Source: Streptomyces bambusae (GTDB lineage Bacteria > Actinomycetota > Actinomycetes > Streptomycetales > Streptomycetaceae). From it: a stretch of DNA of 64,000 nucleotides. A model generated the notes under the pieces. That model was not told the DNA's origin and searched no databases. It saw only the letters and a list, made by a program, of their open reading frames with translations. The translations under genes were made by a program, and so were the position numbers. Every line of letters starts with the position of its first letter. Within the stretch, counting starts at the first letter, position 1. Positions 53,646 through 60,963 of the stretch are shown here, in pieces. The stretch is from positions 1-64,000 of the forward strand of contig NZ_JAJAUZ010000001.1 in the NCBI RefSeq assembly GCF_020532645.1, given 5' to 3'.

Positions 53646-55112
53646 GTGACGACCTCGCCGCAGCCCCCAACAGAGCCCCCCGGCCACGGCCATGACCCCG
53701 CGTACCCGGGCGGTACGCACGTCCCACATGGCGGACACGGAGCCACGCACGGACACGGCGGACAGGGCGGACAGGGGCAAGGCCACGGGCACGGCGGGCA
53801 CGGCGGAGGCGGGCACGGCGGAGGCGGCGGCCACGGGCACTCGCACAGCCACGGCCCCGCGGCCCCCGTCTCGAAGCACCTCCGCAAGGTCATCGCCGCG
53901 GTGCTGATCCCGTTCGCGACCGCCGTCCTCGTCGGGCTGGCGGTCCTGTGGCCCGGCGGCGCGCCCGGCCACGAGCGCACCGGCGTCGGCTTCGACCGGC
54001 AGACCCGGGAGGGCCGGGTCACCGCCCTGGTGCTGGTCGACTGCAAGGAGGTCAACGCAGCCCAGGAGCCGCGGGGCGACCGGACCGGCGGCCAGGACGG
54101 CACCGGCGGGACGACCGACAAGTGCGGCAAGGCCACCGTCGAGGTGACGAGCGGCCCCGACAGCGGCCGCACCTTCACGGAGATCGTCCAGCCCGGGGCG
54201 CCCCGGCAGCTGAAGAAGGACCAGGAGGTCGTCGTCGCGTACGCGCCCGACGCCCCGCGCGACCTCCAGTACTCGGTCGTCGACCTGAACCGCAGGCTCC
54301 CGCTGACCCTGCTCGCCGGGATCTTCGCCCTCGCCGTGGTCCTGGTCGGCCGGATGCGCGGCCTGTTCGCGCTGGTCGCGCTCGCGGTGAGCTTCGCGGT
54401 GCTCACCCTGTTCATCCTGCCCGCCATCCTCCAGGGATCGAACCCCCTGGTCGTGGCGGTCGTCGGGGCCAGCGCCATCATGCTGATCGCGCTCTACATG
54501 TGCCACGGCCTGTCCGCCCGTACCTCGGTGGCGGTGCTCGGCACGCTGGTGTCGCTGCTGCTCATCGGCGTGCTCGGATCGCTGTTCATCGACTGGGCGT
54601 TCCTCAGCGGCAACACCGACGACAACACCGGGCTGATCCACGGGCTGTACCCGGACATCGACATGAGCGGCCTGCTGCTCGCCGGCGTGATCATCGGATC
54701 GCTGGGTGTCCTCGACGACGTGACGGTCACCCAGACCTCGGCGGTGTGGGAGCTCCACCAGGCGGATCCTTCGATGGGACCGCGCGCCCTGTACCGGGCG
54801 GGCATCCGGATCGGCCGCGACCACATCGCCTCGGTGGTCAACACCCTGGTGCTGGCCTATGCGGGTGCGGCGCTGCCGCTGCTCCTGCTGTTCTCGATCG
54901 CCCAGAGCAGCGTGGGTGCGGTGGCCAACAGCGAGCTGGTCGCGGAGGAGATCGTACGGACCCTGATCGGTTCGATCGGCCTGGTGGCCTCGGTGCCGGT
55001 GACCACGGCGCTCGCCGCGCTGGTGGTCTCCGCCGACCGCCCGGGATCCCCCGGCGCCGGACGGGCCGGGGATCCCGGGCGCGGCGGCCGGGGCCGGCGC
55101 CGCAAGCGGTGA
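53646..55112 (+). CDS. YibE/F family membrane protein with His-rich N-terminus
   Basis: A protein of 488 residues. The N-terminal 75 residues are a His/Gly-rich tract with repeated GHGG and HSHSHG, likely to bind metal. The core (about 80-460) has about eight membrane helices and the YibE/F signatures VGRMRGLFALVALAVSF and GSLGVLDDVTVTQ, with HSHSHG just before the first helix. The tail is basic (RGRRRKR). The family is of unknown function. GTG 53646 has a -10-like GATGAT six bases upstream and no ribosome binding site, so the mRNA may be leaderless. The His tract is a candidate metal buffer or sensor. Confidence 0.88.
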   Translation: MTTSPQPPTEPPGHGHDPAYPGGTHVPHGGHGATHGHGGQGGQGQGHGHGGHGGGGHGGGGGHGHSHSHGPAAPVSKHLRKVIAAVLIPFATAVLVGLAVLWPGGAPGHERTGVGFDRQTREGRVTALVLVDCKEVNAAQEPRGDRTGGQDGTGGTTDKCGKATVEVTSGPDSGRTFTEIVQPGAPRQLKKDQEVVVAYAPDAPRDLQYSVVDLNRRLPLTLLAGIFALAVVLVGRMRGLFALVALAVSFAVLTLFILPAILQGSNPLVVAVVGASAIMLIALYMCHGLSARTSVAVLGTLVSLLLIGVLGSLFIDWAFLSGNTDDNTGLIHGLYPDIDMSGLLLAGVIIGSLGVLDDVTVTQTSAVWELHQADPSMGPRALYRAGIRIGRDHIASVVNTLVLAYAGAALPLLLLFSIAQSSVGAVANSELVAEEIVRTLIGSIGLVASVPVTTALAALVVSADRPGSPGAGRAGDPGRGGRGRRRKR

Positions 55113-55195
55113 GGTGACCGCGGGTTCACCCTGGCCTGCTCGGGGGGCGGCCGGGTGTGCTGCGGACCGGTGGCGGGCCCGGAAGGGCCGTGCCG

Positions 55196-55645
55196 TCAGG
55201 CGCTGTTCTGCTCGTTCTGCCGGTTCTCGGTGAGGATCTTGTCGAGGGCGTCGTCGAGGTGCTGCTCGAAGTCGCCGAGGTTGCGCTCCTGACCGAGCGG
55301 TACGAGCCGGTCGGTGCGGTCGAGGAACGCGACGAGCGGCGCGGCGCCGGCCCGGAACAGCGCCCGGTCGCTGCCGACCTGGAGCCGGATGTGGACGTCG
55401 GAGAGGTCGTCGGGATCGGTGGGTGCGATGTGCACGTCGCCGTCGCCGCACGGCTTGTTGATGCCGTCGAGCAGCAGCTCCCGGCCGAACGCCCAGGTCA
55501 CCGGGGCGTCTCCGGGAAGGTGGAAGGTCAGGCGGACTGCGTAGGGGTCACGTGCGTCGTACCGGAGCTCCACCGGGATCCGGAACGAGAGCTCCTCCGA
55601 AACGAGGAAGCTCATCATGACCTCTGCCTGTACCGACTCGCGCAT
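55196..55645 (-). CDS. ssgA: Sporulation protein SsgA
   Basis: A SsgA-like protein of 149 residues (139 if it starts at M of MSFLVSEELSF). SALP-family signatures are RDPYAVRLTFHLPGDAPVTW, FGRELLLDGI, RLQVGSDRALF and the C-terminal DALDKILTENRQ. SsgA marks septum sites and is needed for normal sporulation-specific division in Streptomyces; it acts with SsgB in recruiting FtsZ. The start at 55645 (MRESVQAEVMM) is taken because GGGGTAGG precedes it; ATG 55615 has a GAGG. The regulator ssgR lies directly upstream in the same direction. Confidence 0.95.
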   Translation of the reverse strand: MRESVQAEVMMSFLVSEELSFRIPVELRYDARDPYAVRLTFHLPGDAPVTWAFGRELLLDGINKPCGDGDVHIAPTDPDDLSDVHIRLQVGSDRALFRAGAAPLVAFLDRTDRLVPLGQERNLGDFEQHLDDALDKILTENRQNEQNSA

Positions 55646-55744
55646 TTGCCTACCCCGCTGTATGTGGAAGTGGCCAGGAACAACCCCCCAGGACCCCCTT
55701 GACAATCGTGGTGGAAGCGACCACATATCACAAGGAGTGAGTTT

Positions 55745-56515
55745 TCAGATACTGATAGAGAACGAGAGGGTACTCAACAGCGCGCCTACTTCACTCCGTA
55801 GTCGATCGACTGCATAGAGCAACCGGTCCTGTTGGTGCAGGGGGAGAGAAATGGCCATGGTCGCCGCGGCGTCGCCGGCCGTGATCGGGATGGCCGCGCA
55901 GACCGTTCCGAGGGCGTACTCCTGACGCTCGATCACCGGCTGCATCCGCTCCAGGGAGTTGATGCGCGCCTCCAGCGCCTGCATGTCGCGGACCGTGTAC
56001 GGGGTGACGGCGTGCACGGGGTGGCGGTCGTAGTAGTCCCGCCGGGCCTTCTCGTCGAGCTGGCCGAGCAGGCACTGGCCGATGGCGTGGGCGTGGCCGG
56101 TCTGGCGGAAGTCCGCCCACTCCTCGACTGCGGGCGCGCCGGGGCTGTCGGAGACGCCGACCACCTCGATCTCCCCGTCGCGGTAGACCGCGAAGTAGAC
56201 GGGGGCGCCGACCGCGTCACGAAAGTGGGCGAGCGAGTCGAGGATCATGCTGCGACGTTTCTGCGCCAAGCCGCCGCCCGCGAGCCGTCCGGCCGCGGCA
56301 CCGAGCACGAACACCCCGCTCTCCCGGCGCAGATACCCCTCGTGGGTCAGCGTGCGCAGCAGGTGGTACGTGGTCGGCAGTGGCAGCCCAGCCTCCCGGG
56401 CCAGCTGTTTCGCCGGGGCCCCGTCGCCGTGGGCGCCGACTGCTTCGAGCAGCCTCAGCGCCCGCTGCACCGAACCGATCAGGGTCGGAACGGGCGCACT
56501 GTCAACTGATGGCAC
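55745..56515 (-). CDS. ssgR: IclR family regulator SsgR
   Basis: An IclR protein of 256 residues. The winged helix reads SVQRALRLLEAVGAHG and PTTYHLLRTLTHEGYLRR (about 14-62), and the effector domain follows with GQCLLGQLDEKARRDYY and MAISLPLHQQDRLLY. In S. coelicolor SsgR activates ssgA and both are needed for sporulation. The gap of about 100 bases to ssgA carries the ssgA promoter, and SsgR should bind there. The start is the ATG at 56515. Confidence 0.95.
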   Translation of the reverse strand: MPSVDSAPVPTLIGSVQRALRLLEAVGAHGDGAPAKQLAREAGLPLPTTYHLLRTLTHEGYLRRESGVFVLGAAAGRLAGGGLAQKRRSMILDSLAHFRDAVGAPVYFAVYRDGEIEVVGVSDSPGAPAVEEWADFRQTGHAHAIGQCLLGQLDEKARRDYYDRHPVHAVTPYTVRDMQALEARINSLERMQPVIERQEYALGTVCAAIPITAGDAAATMAISLPLHQQDRLLYAVDRLRSEVGALLSTLSFSISI

Positions 56516-56791
56516 GACTTCACCCCCAGGCGTGGCGGCGGGCCATCGGGGTTGACCCGCCCGCGGGGTCCGCCCCCGCAGCTGCCGCGTTTCCTGGGGC
56601 CCCCTCGGGGCCGACGCCCGAGGATGCTGACAGAACCGCAGGTCAACGCAGCATTACCGGCCAGTGCGCCCAGGGATCGGCACAGATTGCCACTGTATCG
56701 GCCGATTACCGGCGTGCGGGTGGTTCAGGGGCTTTCGATCCCCCGAGCGGGTTAATCACCACTCCTGCCGACGGACCGTTACCCGAGGCTC

Positions 56792-57019
56792 CTAGAAGTC
56801 GGTCCGCGAGGTCTTCGGCTTCGCTCCGCCGAACATCTTCACGAGGTACACCAGTCCGCCGACGAGGGCCGCGAACAGCAGCACGTTGAAAGCGAATCCG
56901 ATGAGGGTGCTCAGCAGTGAGGCGAGCATCCCGCCGAAGACGAACAGGGCGATCACGGGAATGCCGACCCACTTCACCCACCACGGCATGGATGCGAAAG
57001 TCTCTCGGAACCCGTCCAT
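56792..57019 (-). CDS. Small membrane protein (DUF5326 type)
   Basis: A protein of 75 residues beginning MDGFRETFASMPWWVKWVG. Two membrane helices lie at about 18-38 and 42-62, followed by a basic tail GGAKPKTSRTDF. It resembles an actinobacterial family listed as DUF5326; function is unknown. The spacer to ssgR (56516-56791) shows no gene. A 42-bp palindrome lies upstream, between it and the cupin gene. Confidence 0.82.
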   Translation of the reverse strand: MDGFRETFASMPWWVKWVGIPVIALFVFGGMLASLLSTLIGFAFNVLLFAALVGGLVYLVKMFGGAKPKTSRTDF

Positions 57020-57134
57020 TTCCTTCTGCCTCTCCCAGTACGTTCCGCTTGCTTGTCCTGGCTTCGATGCTAGGAGCGGAAAAGGCCGGGCGGGCGGCCC
57101 GGGGCCCTTGGAGTCCCCTGATCCGCCCCCTAGG

Positions 57135-57176
57135 GGATGCCCGGCCGCCGTCCCGCGGGACGGCGGCCGGGCATCC
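57135..57176. terminator. 42-bp perfect palindrome (strong terminator)
   Basis: The 21-base arm running from GGATGCCCGG to CCGTCCCG (57135-57155) is followed directly by its exact reverse complement (57156-57176). It lies just beyond the cupin stop codon on that gene's transcribed side. Confidence 0.85.
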
Positions 57177-57191
57177 GGGCGGAGCCGCAGG

Positions 57192-57512
57192 TCAGGAGCC
57201 TTCCGGCGGGGAGAAGACGACCAGTACCTTCAGGTCCTCGGAGATGTGGTGGAAGCGGTGGGGCACCCCCGCCGGCACATAGATCACACTGCCCCGCGCC
57301 ACCATCGTCGTCTCCTCGCCGACCGTGATCGACGCCCGTCCGCTCACCACGAAGTACACCTCGTCCTCGCGGTGCGGCTGCTGGGGATCGGCCTGACCGG
57401 CGTCCAGCGCATAGAGCCCGACCGACATGTTCCGTTCCTTCAGGAACTGCAGGTATGCGCCCTCGTTCGCGGCACGCTCCGCATCCAGATCGTCCAGCCG
57501 GAAAACCTTCAT
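57192..57512 (-). CDS. Single-domain cupin protein
   Basis: A protein of 106 residues forming one cupin barrel. Motif 1 is PHREDEVYFVVSGRASITVG with metal ligands His and Glu; motif 2 is PAGVPHRFH with the last His. Such small cupins bind a metal and often serve as oxygenase, isomerase or sensor; the substrate is unknown. The start at 57512 (MKVFRLDDLDAE) is chosen with GAGGGG upstream; a longer frame to 57575 has no support. It is divergent from the holin-like gene. Confidence 0.88.
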   Translation of the reverse strand: MKVFRLDDLDAERAANEGAYLQFLKERNMSVGLYALDAGQADPQQPHREDEVYFVVSGRASITVGEETTMVARGSVIYVPAGVPHRFHHISEDLKVLVVFSPPEGS

Positions 57513-57601
57513 CGCTGCGCTGCCCCTCGTATCCACCCGTGCTCCGGGTTCCGGCTTTCTGCCGATGTCACTCACGGATCTTCTCTGCCACGATCAGACA
57601 C

Positions 57602-57982
57602 ATGACGAATTTCGTAGTCAAGACGGTCGCCAACGCCGCGGCCCTGGCCGTCGCCATCGGGGTGGTCCCCAAAATCACCCTCGACGACGGCAGCAGCCTC
57701 GGCGACCGGGCCCTCTCCCTGGTCCTGGTCGCGCTGATCTTCGGCCTGGTCAACCTGGTCGTCAAGCCGATCGTGAAGCTGCTGTCCCTGCCCCTGTTCA
57801 TCCTGACGCTGGGCCTGTTCACGCTCGTCGTGAACGCGCTCATGCTGATGCTCACTTCATGGCTCGCCGAGAAGTGGGGCCTGACGTTCCACGTCGACGG
57901 CTTCTGGACCGCCGTATGGGGCGCCCTCATCATCAGCATCGTCTCGTGGGCCCTCAACCTCGTCCTCCCCGACAAGAACTGA
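57602..57982 (+). CDS. Phage holin family (4 TMS) membrane protein
   Basis: A protein of 126 residues with four membrane helices (about 10-25, 38-57, 60-82 and 98-120). The pattern of FGLVNLVVKPIVKLLSLPLF and TLGLFTLVVNALMLML fits the mycobacterial-type 4-TMS holin superfamily, which in chromosomes is a housekeeping membrane protein and not evidence of a prophage. It starts at ATG 57602 and stops 10 bases before the next gene, so both likely share a transcript. Confidence 0.88.
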   Translation: MTNFVVKTVANAAALAVAIGVVPKITLDDGSSLGDRALSLVLVALIFGLVNLVVKPIVKLLSLPLFILTLGLFTLVVNALMLMLTSWLAEKWGLTFHVDGFWTAVWGALIISIVSWALNLVLPDKN

Positions 57983-57992
57983 GCGGCCCCCC

Positions 57993-59177
57993 ATGACCGA
58001 TCCCACCCCCAGCCCCCGGACCCCGCCCGGTCGCACCGGGGAGCGGCCGTACGGCGACGGCACCCGTGCCGTACGCGCCGGACTGCCCGAGCCCGTCAAG
58101 AACGAACCCACCCTGCCCGGGCCGGTGTTCGCCGCGCACTACCACCTGCCCGGCGAGGTCGAGGGGCCGTACACCTACGGCCGTGACACCAACCCCACCT
58201 GGACCCTGCTGGAACGCGCCATCGGCGAGCTCGAGGCACCGGGCACGGACGGCGCGGAAACCATCGTCTTCGCCTCCGGCATGGCCGCCGTCTCCGCCGT
58301 CCTCCTCTCCCACGCCGCCGCCGGCGACACCGTGGTCCTGCCCGACGACGGCTACCAGGCCCTGCCGCTGGTCCGGGCCCAGCTGGAGGCGTACGGGGTC
58401 GAGGTCCGCACCGGTCCCACCGCCGGTGACGCCCAGCTCGCCCTGCTTGACGGAGCCCGGCTGCTGTGGCTCGAAACCCCGTCCAATCCGGGGCTCGACG
58501 TCTGCGACATCCGGCGCCTCGCCGACGCGGCGCACCGCGGCGGCACCCTGGTCGCGGTCGACAACACCCTCGCCACCCCCCTCGGCCAGCGGCCGCTGGA
58601 GCTCGGTGCGGACTTCGCCGTCGCCAGCGGCACCAAGGGCCTCACCGGCCACGGCGACCTGCTCCTCGGCTACGTCGTCTGCCGGACCCCGGAACTCGCC
58701 GCGCGGATCCGGCTCTGGCGCAAGGTCGTCGGCGCCATCCCCGGACCCATGGAAGCCTGGCTGGCCCACCGCTCCCTGGCCACCCTCCAGCTGCGCACCC
58801 GGCAGCAGTGCGCCAACGCCCTCGCCGTGGCCGAAGCCCTCGCCGGCCGCACCGAGGTCACCGGGCTGCGCCACCCCGGGCTGCCCACCGACCCCTCGCA
58901 CCCGGTGGCCACCCGCCAGATGGGGACGTACGGCAGCATCGTCTCGTTCACCCTGCCCGACCGCACCCATGCCGGCCGCTTCCTCGACGCCCTCCGGCTC
59001 GTCGAGGACGCCACCAGCTTCGGCGGCGTGCGGTCCACCGCCGAGCGGCGGGGACGCTGGGGCGGGGACGCCGTACCCGAGGGGTTCATCCGGTTCTCGG
59101 CCGGTGCCGAGGACACCGACGACCTGGTGGCGGACGTCCTGCGGGCCCTGGACCTCGCCGCGGACGCCTCGCTGTAG
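57993..59177 (+). CDS. Cystathionine gamma-lyase/synthase family PLP enzyme
   Basis: A PLP enzyme of 394 residues of the Cys/Met metabolism class. FASGMAAVSAVLLSHAAAGD contains the PLP phosphate loop, VDNTLATPLGQRPLELGAD is the typical middle element and SGTKGLTGHGD holds the catalytic Lys. Whether it is a lyase (Cys and 2-oxobutyrate from cystathionine) or a gamma-synthase cannot be told by eye; Streptomyces homologues are usually called cystathionine gamma-lyase. It starts 10 bases after the holin-like gene. Confidence 0.92.
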   Translation: MTDPTPSPRTPPGRTGERPYGDGTRAVRAGLPEPVKNEPTLPGPVFAAHYHLPGEVEGPYTYGRDTNPTWTLLERAIGELEAPGTDGAETIVFASGMAAVSAVLLSHAAAGDTVVLPDDGYQALPLVRAQLEAYGVEVRTGPTAGDAQLALLDGARLLWLETPSNPGLDVCDIRRLADAAHRGGTLVAVDNTLATPLGQRPLELGADFAVASGTKGLTGHGDLLLGYVVCRTPELAARIRLWRKVVGAIPGPMEAWLAHRSLATLQLRTRQQCANALAVAEALAGRTEVTGLRHPGLPTDPSHPVATRQMGTYGSIVSFTLPDRTHAGRFLDALRLVEDATSFGGVRSTAERRGRWGGDAVPEGFIRFSAGAEDTDDLVADVLRALDLAADASL

Positions 59178-59295
59178 GCACCCGGGCCCGGCCGGCGTAC
59201 CCGCCCTACGCAGCACGGACGGTCCGAACCTCCCCCCTCATGGCTCGGACCGTCCCGGGTTCCACGCGCGAAGAACCACACAGACAAGGCTAGTT

Positions 59296-59352
59296 GACTC
59301 TGCGTCAGAGTCCAATCACGCTAACGACAGAGACCTATCGACATATTTATAG
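59296..59352. promoter_or_regulatory. Inverted repeats upstream of the LysR gene
   Basis: GACTCTG CGT CAGAGTC at 59296-59312 and CTAT N10 ATAG at 59335-59352 lie in an AT-rich patch just before the LysR GTG. Either could be the regulator's own binding site. Confidence 0.5.
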
Positions 59353-59388
59353 TGGAGGCCGGGACAAGACCTGCCGAAGGGGGCAGCC

Positions 59389-60285
59389 GTGGATCTGGCC
59401 CTGCTGCGCACCTTCGTCGCCGTGCACCGGGCCGGCTCCTTCACCCGCGCCGCCGCACTGCTCGGCCTCTCCCAGCCCGCCGTCACCTCCCAGATCCGTA
59501 CCCTGGAACGGCGCCTCGGCCGGCCCCTGTTCGTCCGCCGCGCCCGCGGCGTGACGCCCACCGCCGTCGGCGACGAACTCGCCCACAAGGCCGCCCCGCA
59601 CCTCGACGCCCTGCTGGAGATCACCGAAACCGAGCGGGACCCCGGCGCCGGCCTGCGGACCCTGCACCTGGCCGGCCCGCCCGAGTTCCTCACCCTGCGG
59701 GTCCTGCCCGCCCTCACCCCGCTCACCACCCAGGGCCAGATGCTGCGCACCTCGATGCCGCCGGACGCCGAGGACGCCTTGGACGGGCTCGCCGCCGGCC
59801 ACCACGACCTCGTCGTCACCACCGCCCGCCCGCGCGGCGAACTGTTCTCCTCGGCCGTCCTGTGCGACGAGGAGCACGTCCTGGTCGCCGCCCCCTACTG
59901 GGCCGCCCTCGTCGATCCCGCCGCCCTGCGCGACCGCGGGCCGGCAGCCCTGACCGGGATCCCCGTCGTCGAGGTCCACGAGTCGCTGCCGCTGCTGTCC
60001 CGGTACTGGGCCGAGGTCTTCGACACCCCGCCCGCCGCGACCGCGACCGCCGTCGTCCCCGATCTGCGGGCCGTCCTTGAGTGCGCGGCCGCAGGCGGCG
60101 GGCTCGCCGTCCTGCCCCGCTACCTGTGCGACGGGGCCCTGAAGTCCGGTCGGCTGGTCGCCCTGCTGGACCCGCCGGTACCGCCGCTGCGCACCTGGTT
60201 CCTGGCCGTACGCGCCGGGACCCTGGCCCATCCGCACCTGGCACGGGCCTACGAGCTGCTGCTCCGGGCGGCCTCCGACTGGTGA
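59389..60285 (+). CDS. LysR family transcriptional regulator
   Basis: A protein of 298 residues. The N-terminal winged helix-turn-helix MDLALLRTFVAVHRAGSFTRAAALLGLSQPAVTSQIRTLE (about 1-60) is followed by a substrate-binding domain (about 88-290). LysR proteins usually control a neighbouring gene; the candidates are the cystathionine enzyme gene upstream or the Nudix gene downstream, both on the same strand. The effector is not known. The GTG start at 59389 lies near GAAGGGGG. Confidence 0.93.
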   Translation: MDLALLRTFVAVHRAGSFTRAAALLGLSQPAVTSQIRTLERRLGRPLFVRRARGVTPTAVGDELAHKAAPHLDALLEITETERDPGAGLRTLHLAGPPEFLTLRVLPALTPLTTQGQMLRTSMPPDAEDALDGLAAGHHDLVVTTARPRGELFSSAVLCDEEHVLVAAPYWAALVDPAALRDRGPAALTGIPVVEVHESLPLLSRYWAEVFDTPPAATATAVVPDLRAVLECAAAGGGLAVLPRYLCDGALKSGRLVALLDPPVPPLRTWFLAVRAGTLAHPHLARAYELLLRAASDW

Positions 60286-60335
60286 GCACGGGCCCGGGGA
60301 GTTTCAGAACGGGACCGCCGGGCCACTCTTCTCCC

Positions 60336-60815
60336 ATGACCGAACGCCCCGTGGTCAAGCGCACCGCCCGTGCCATCCTGCTCGACGGTGAAGACCTCAT
60401 CCTGATCAAACGGACCAAGCCCGGTGTCGACCCCTACTGGCTGACCCCCGGCGGGGGAGTCGAGCCCGAGGACGCCACCGTCGTCGACGCCCTGCACCGC
60501 GAGGTGCACGAGGAACTCGGCGCGAAGATCACCGATGTCGTGCCCTGCTTCGTGGACACCGTCGAACACATCGCCTCGGGCGGCGTGACGGGGGTCAAGG
60601 TGCAGCACTTCTTCGTGTGCCGGCTCGCCTCCATGAACCCCGACCTGCGGCACGGCCCCGAAGTGGACCATCCCGAGGGCACGTACGAGATCGTCCGGGT
60701 GCCGTTCAGCCGGGTCGGCATCGCGGCCGTGCACCTCGTCCCGCTCTCCCTGCGCCACTACCTCGACGGCAACATCGAGGGCGTCCGCGCCATGCACGCA
60801 CCCGACCTCGGCTGA
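60336..60815 (+). CDS. Nudix hydrolase
   Basis: A protein of 159 residues. The Nudix box is GGGVEPEDATVVDALHREVHEELGAKI (about 38-64), matching GX5EX7REUXEEXGU. It should cleave a nucleoside diphosphate linked to another group. The N-terminus RARAILLDGEDLILIKR and the central VQHFFVCRL are normal. The ATG at 60336 follows about 50 bases after the LysR gene, so the two may be co-transcribed. A 10-bp terminator follows the stop. Confidence 0.92.
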   Translation: MTERPVVKRTARAILLDGEDLILIKRTKPGVDPYWLTPGGGVEPEDATVVDALHREVHEELGAKITDVVPCFVDTVEHIASGGVTGVKVQHFFVCRLASMNPDLRHGPEVDHPEGTYEIVRVPFSRVGIAAVHLVPLSLRHYLDGNIEGVRAMHAPDLG

Positions 60816-60820
60816 ACCTC

Positions 60821-60850
60821 CGTGCGGGCCTTGGTGGCCGGGCCCGCACG
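60821..60850 (+). terminator. Terminator after the Nudix gene
   Basis: CGTGCGGGCC pairs exactly with GGCCCGCACG around a 10-base loop. Confidence 0.8.
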
Positions 60851-60890
60851 GCGGCACGCCGGCGCCCGTGCGGGCCCGGTCTGGTCTGTT

Positions 60891-60963
60891 CCGGACTGGA
60901 CTGGACTGGTCGGACCTGGCTCGACTCGGCTCGACTCGGCTCAGCTCGGCTCGGCTCAGCTCG
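60891..60963. repeat. Imperfect pentanucleotide repeat tract
   Basis: GGACT units (GGACTGGACTGGACT) run into about ten degenerate GGCTC/GACTC/AGCTC units with a constant five-base period. The tract fills the gap between convergent Nudix and flavohaemoprotein genes and enters the last codon of the latter. Confidence 0.85.

Noticed and set aside
57602..57982. Holin-like gene as a sign of a prophage
   Set aside because: No other phage genes are near; this family is a common chromosomal membrane protein in actinobacteria.
60891..60963. Pentanucleotide tract as a CRISPR-like or attachment site
   Set aside because: There are no spacers and no flanking integrase; it is a simple-sequence tract.
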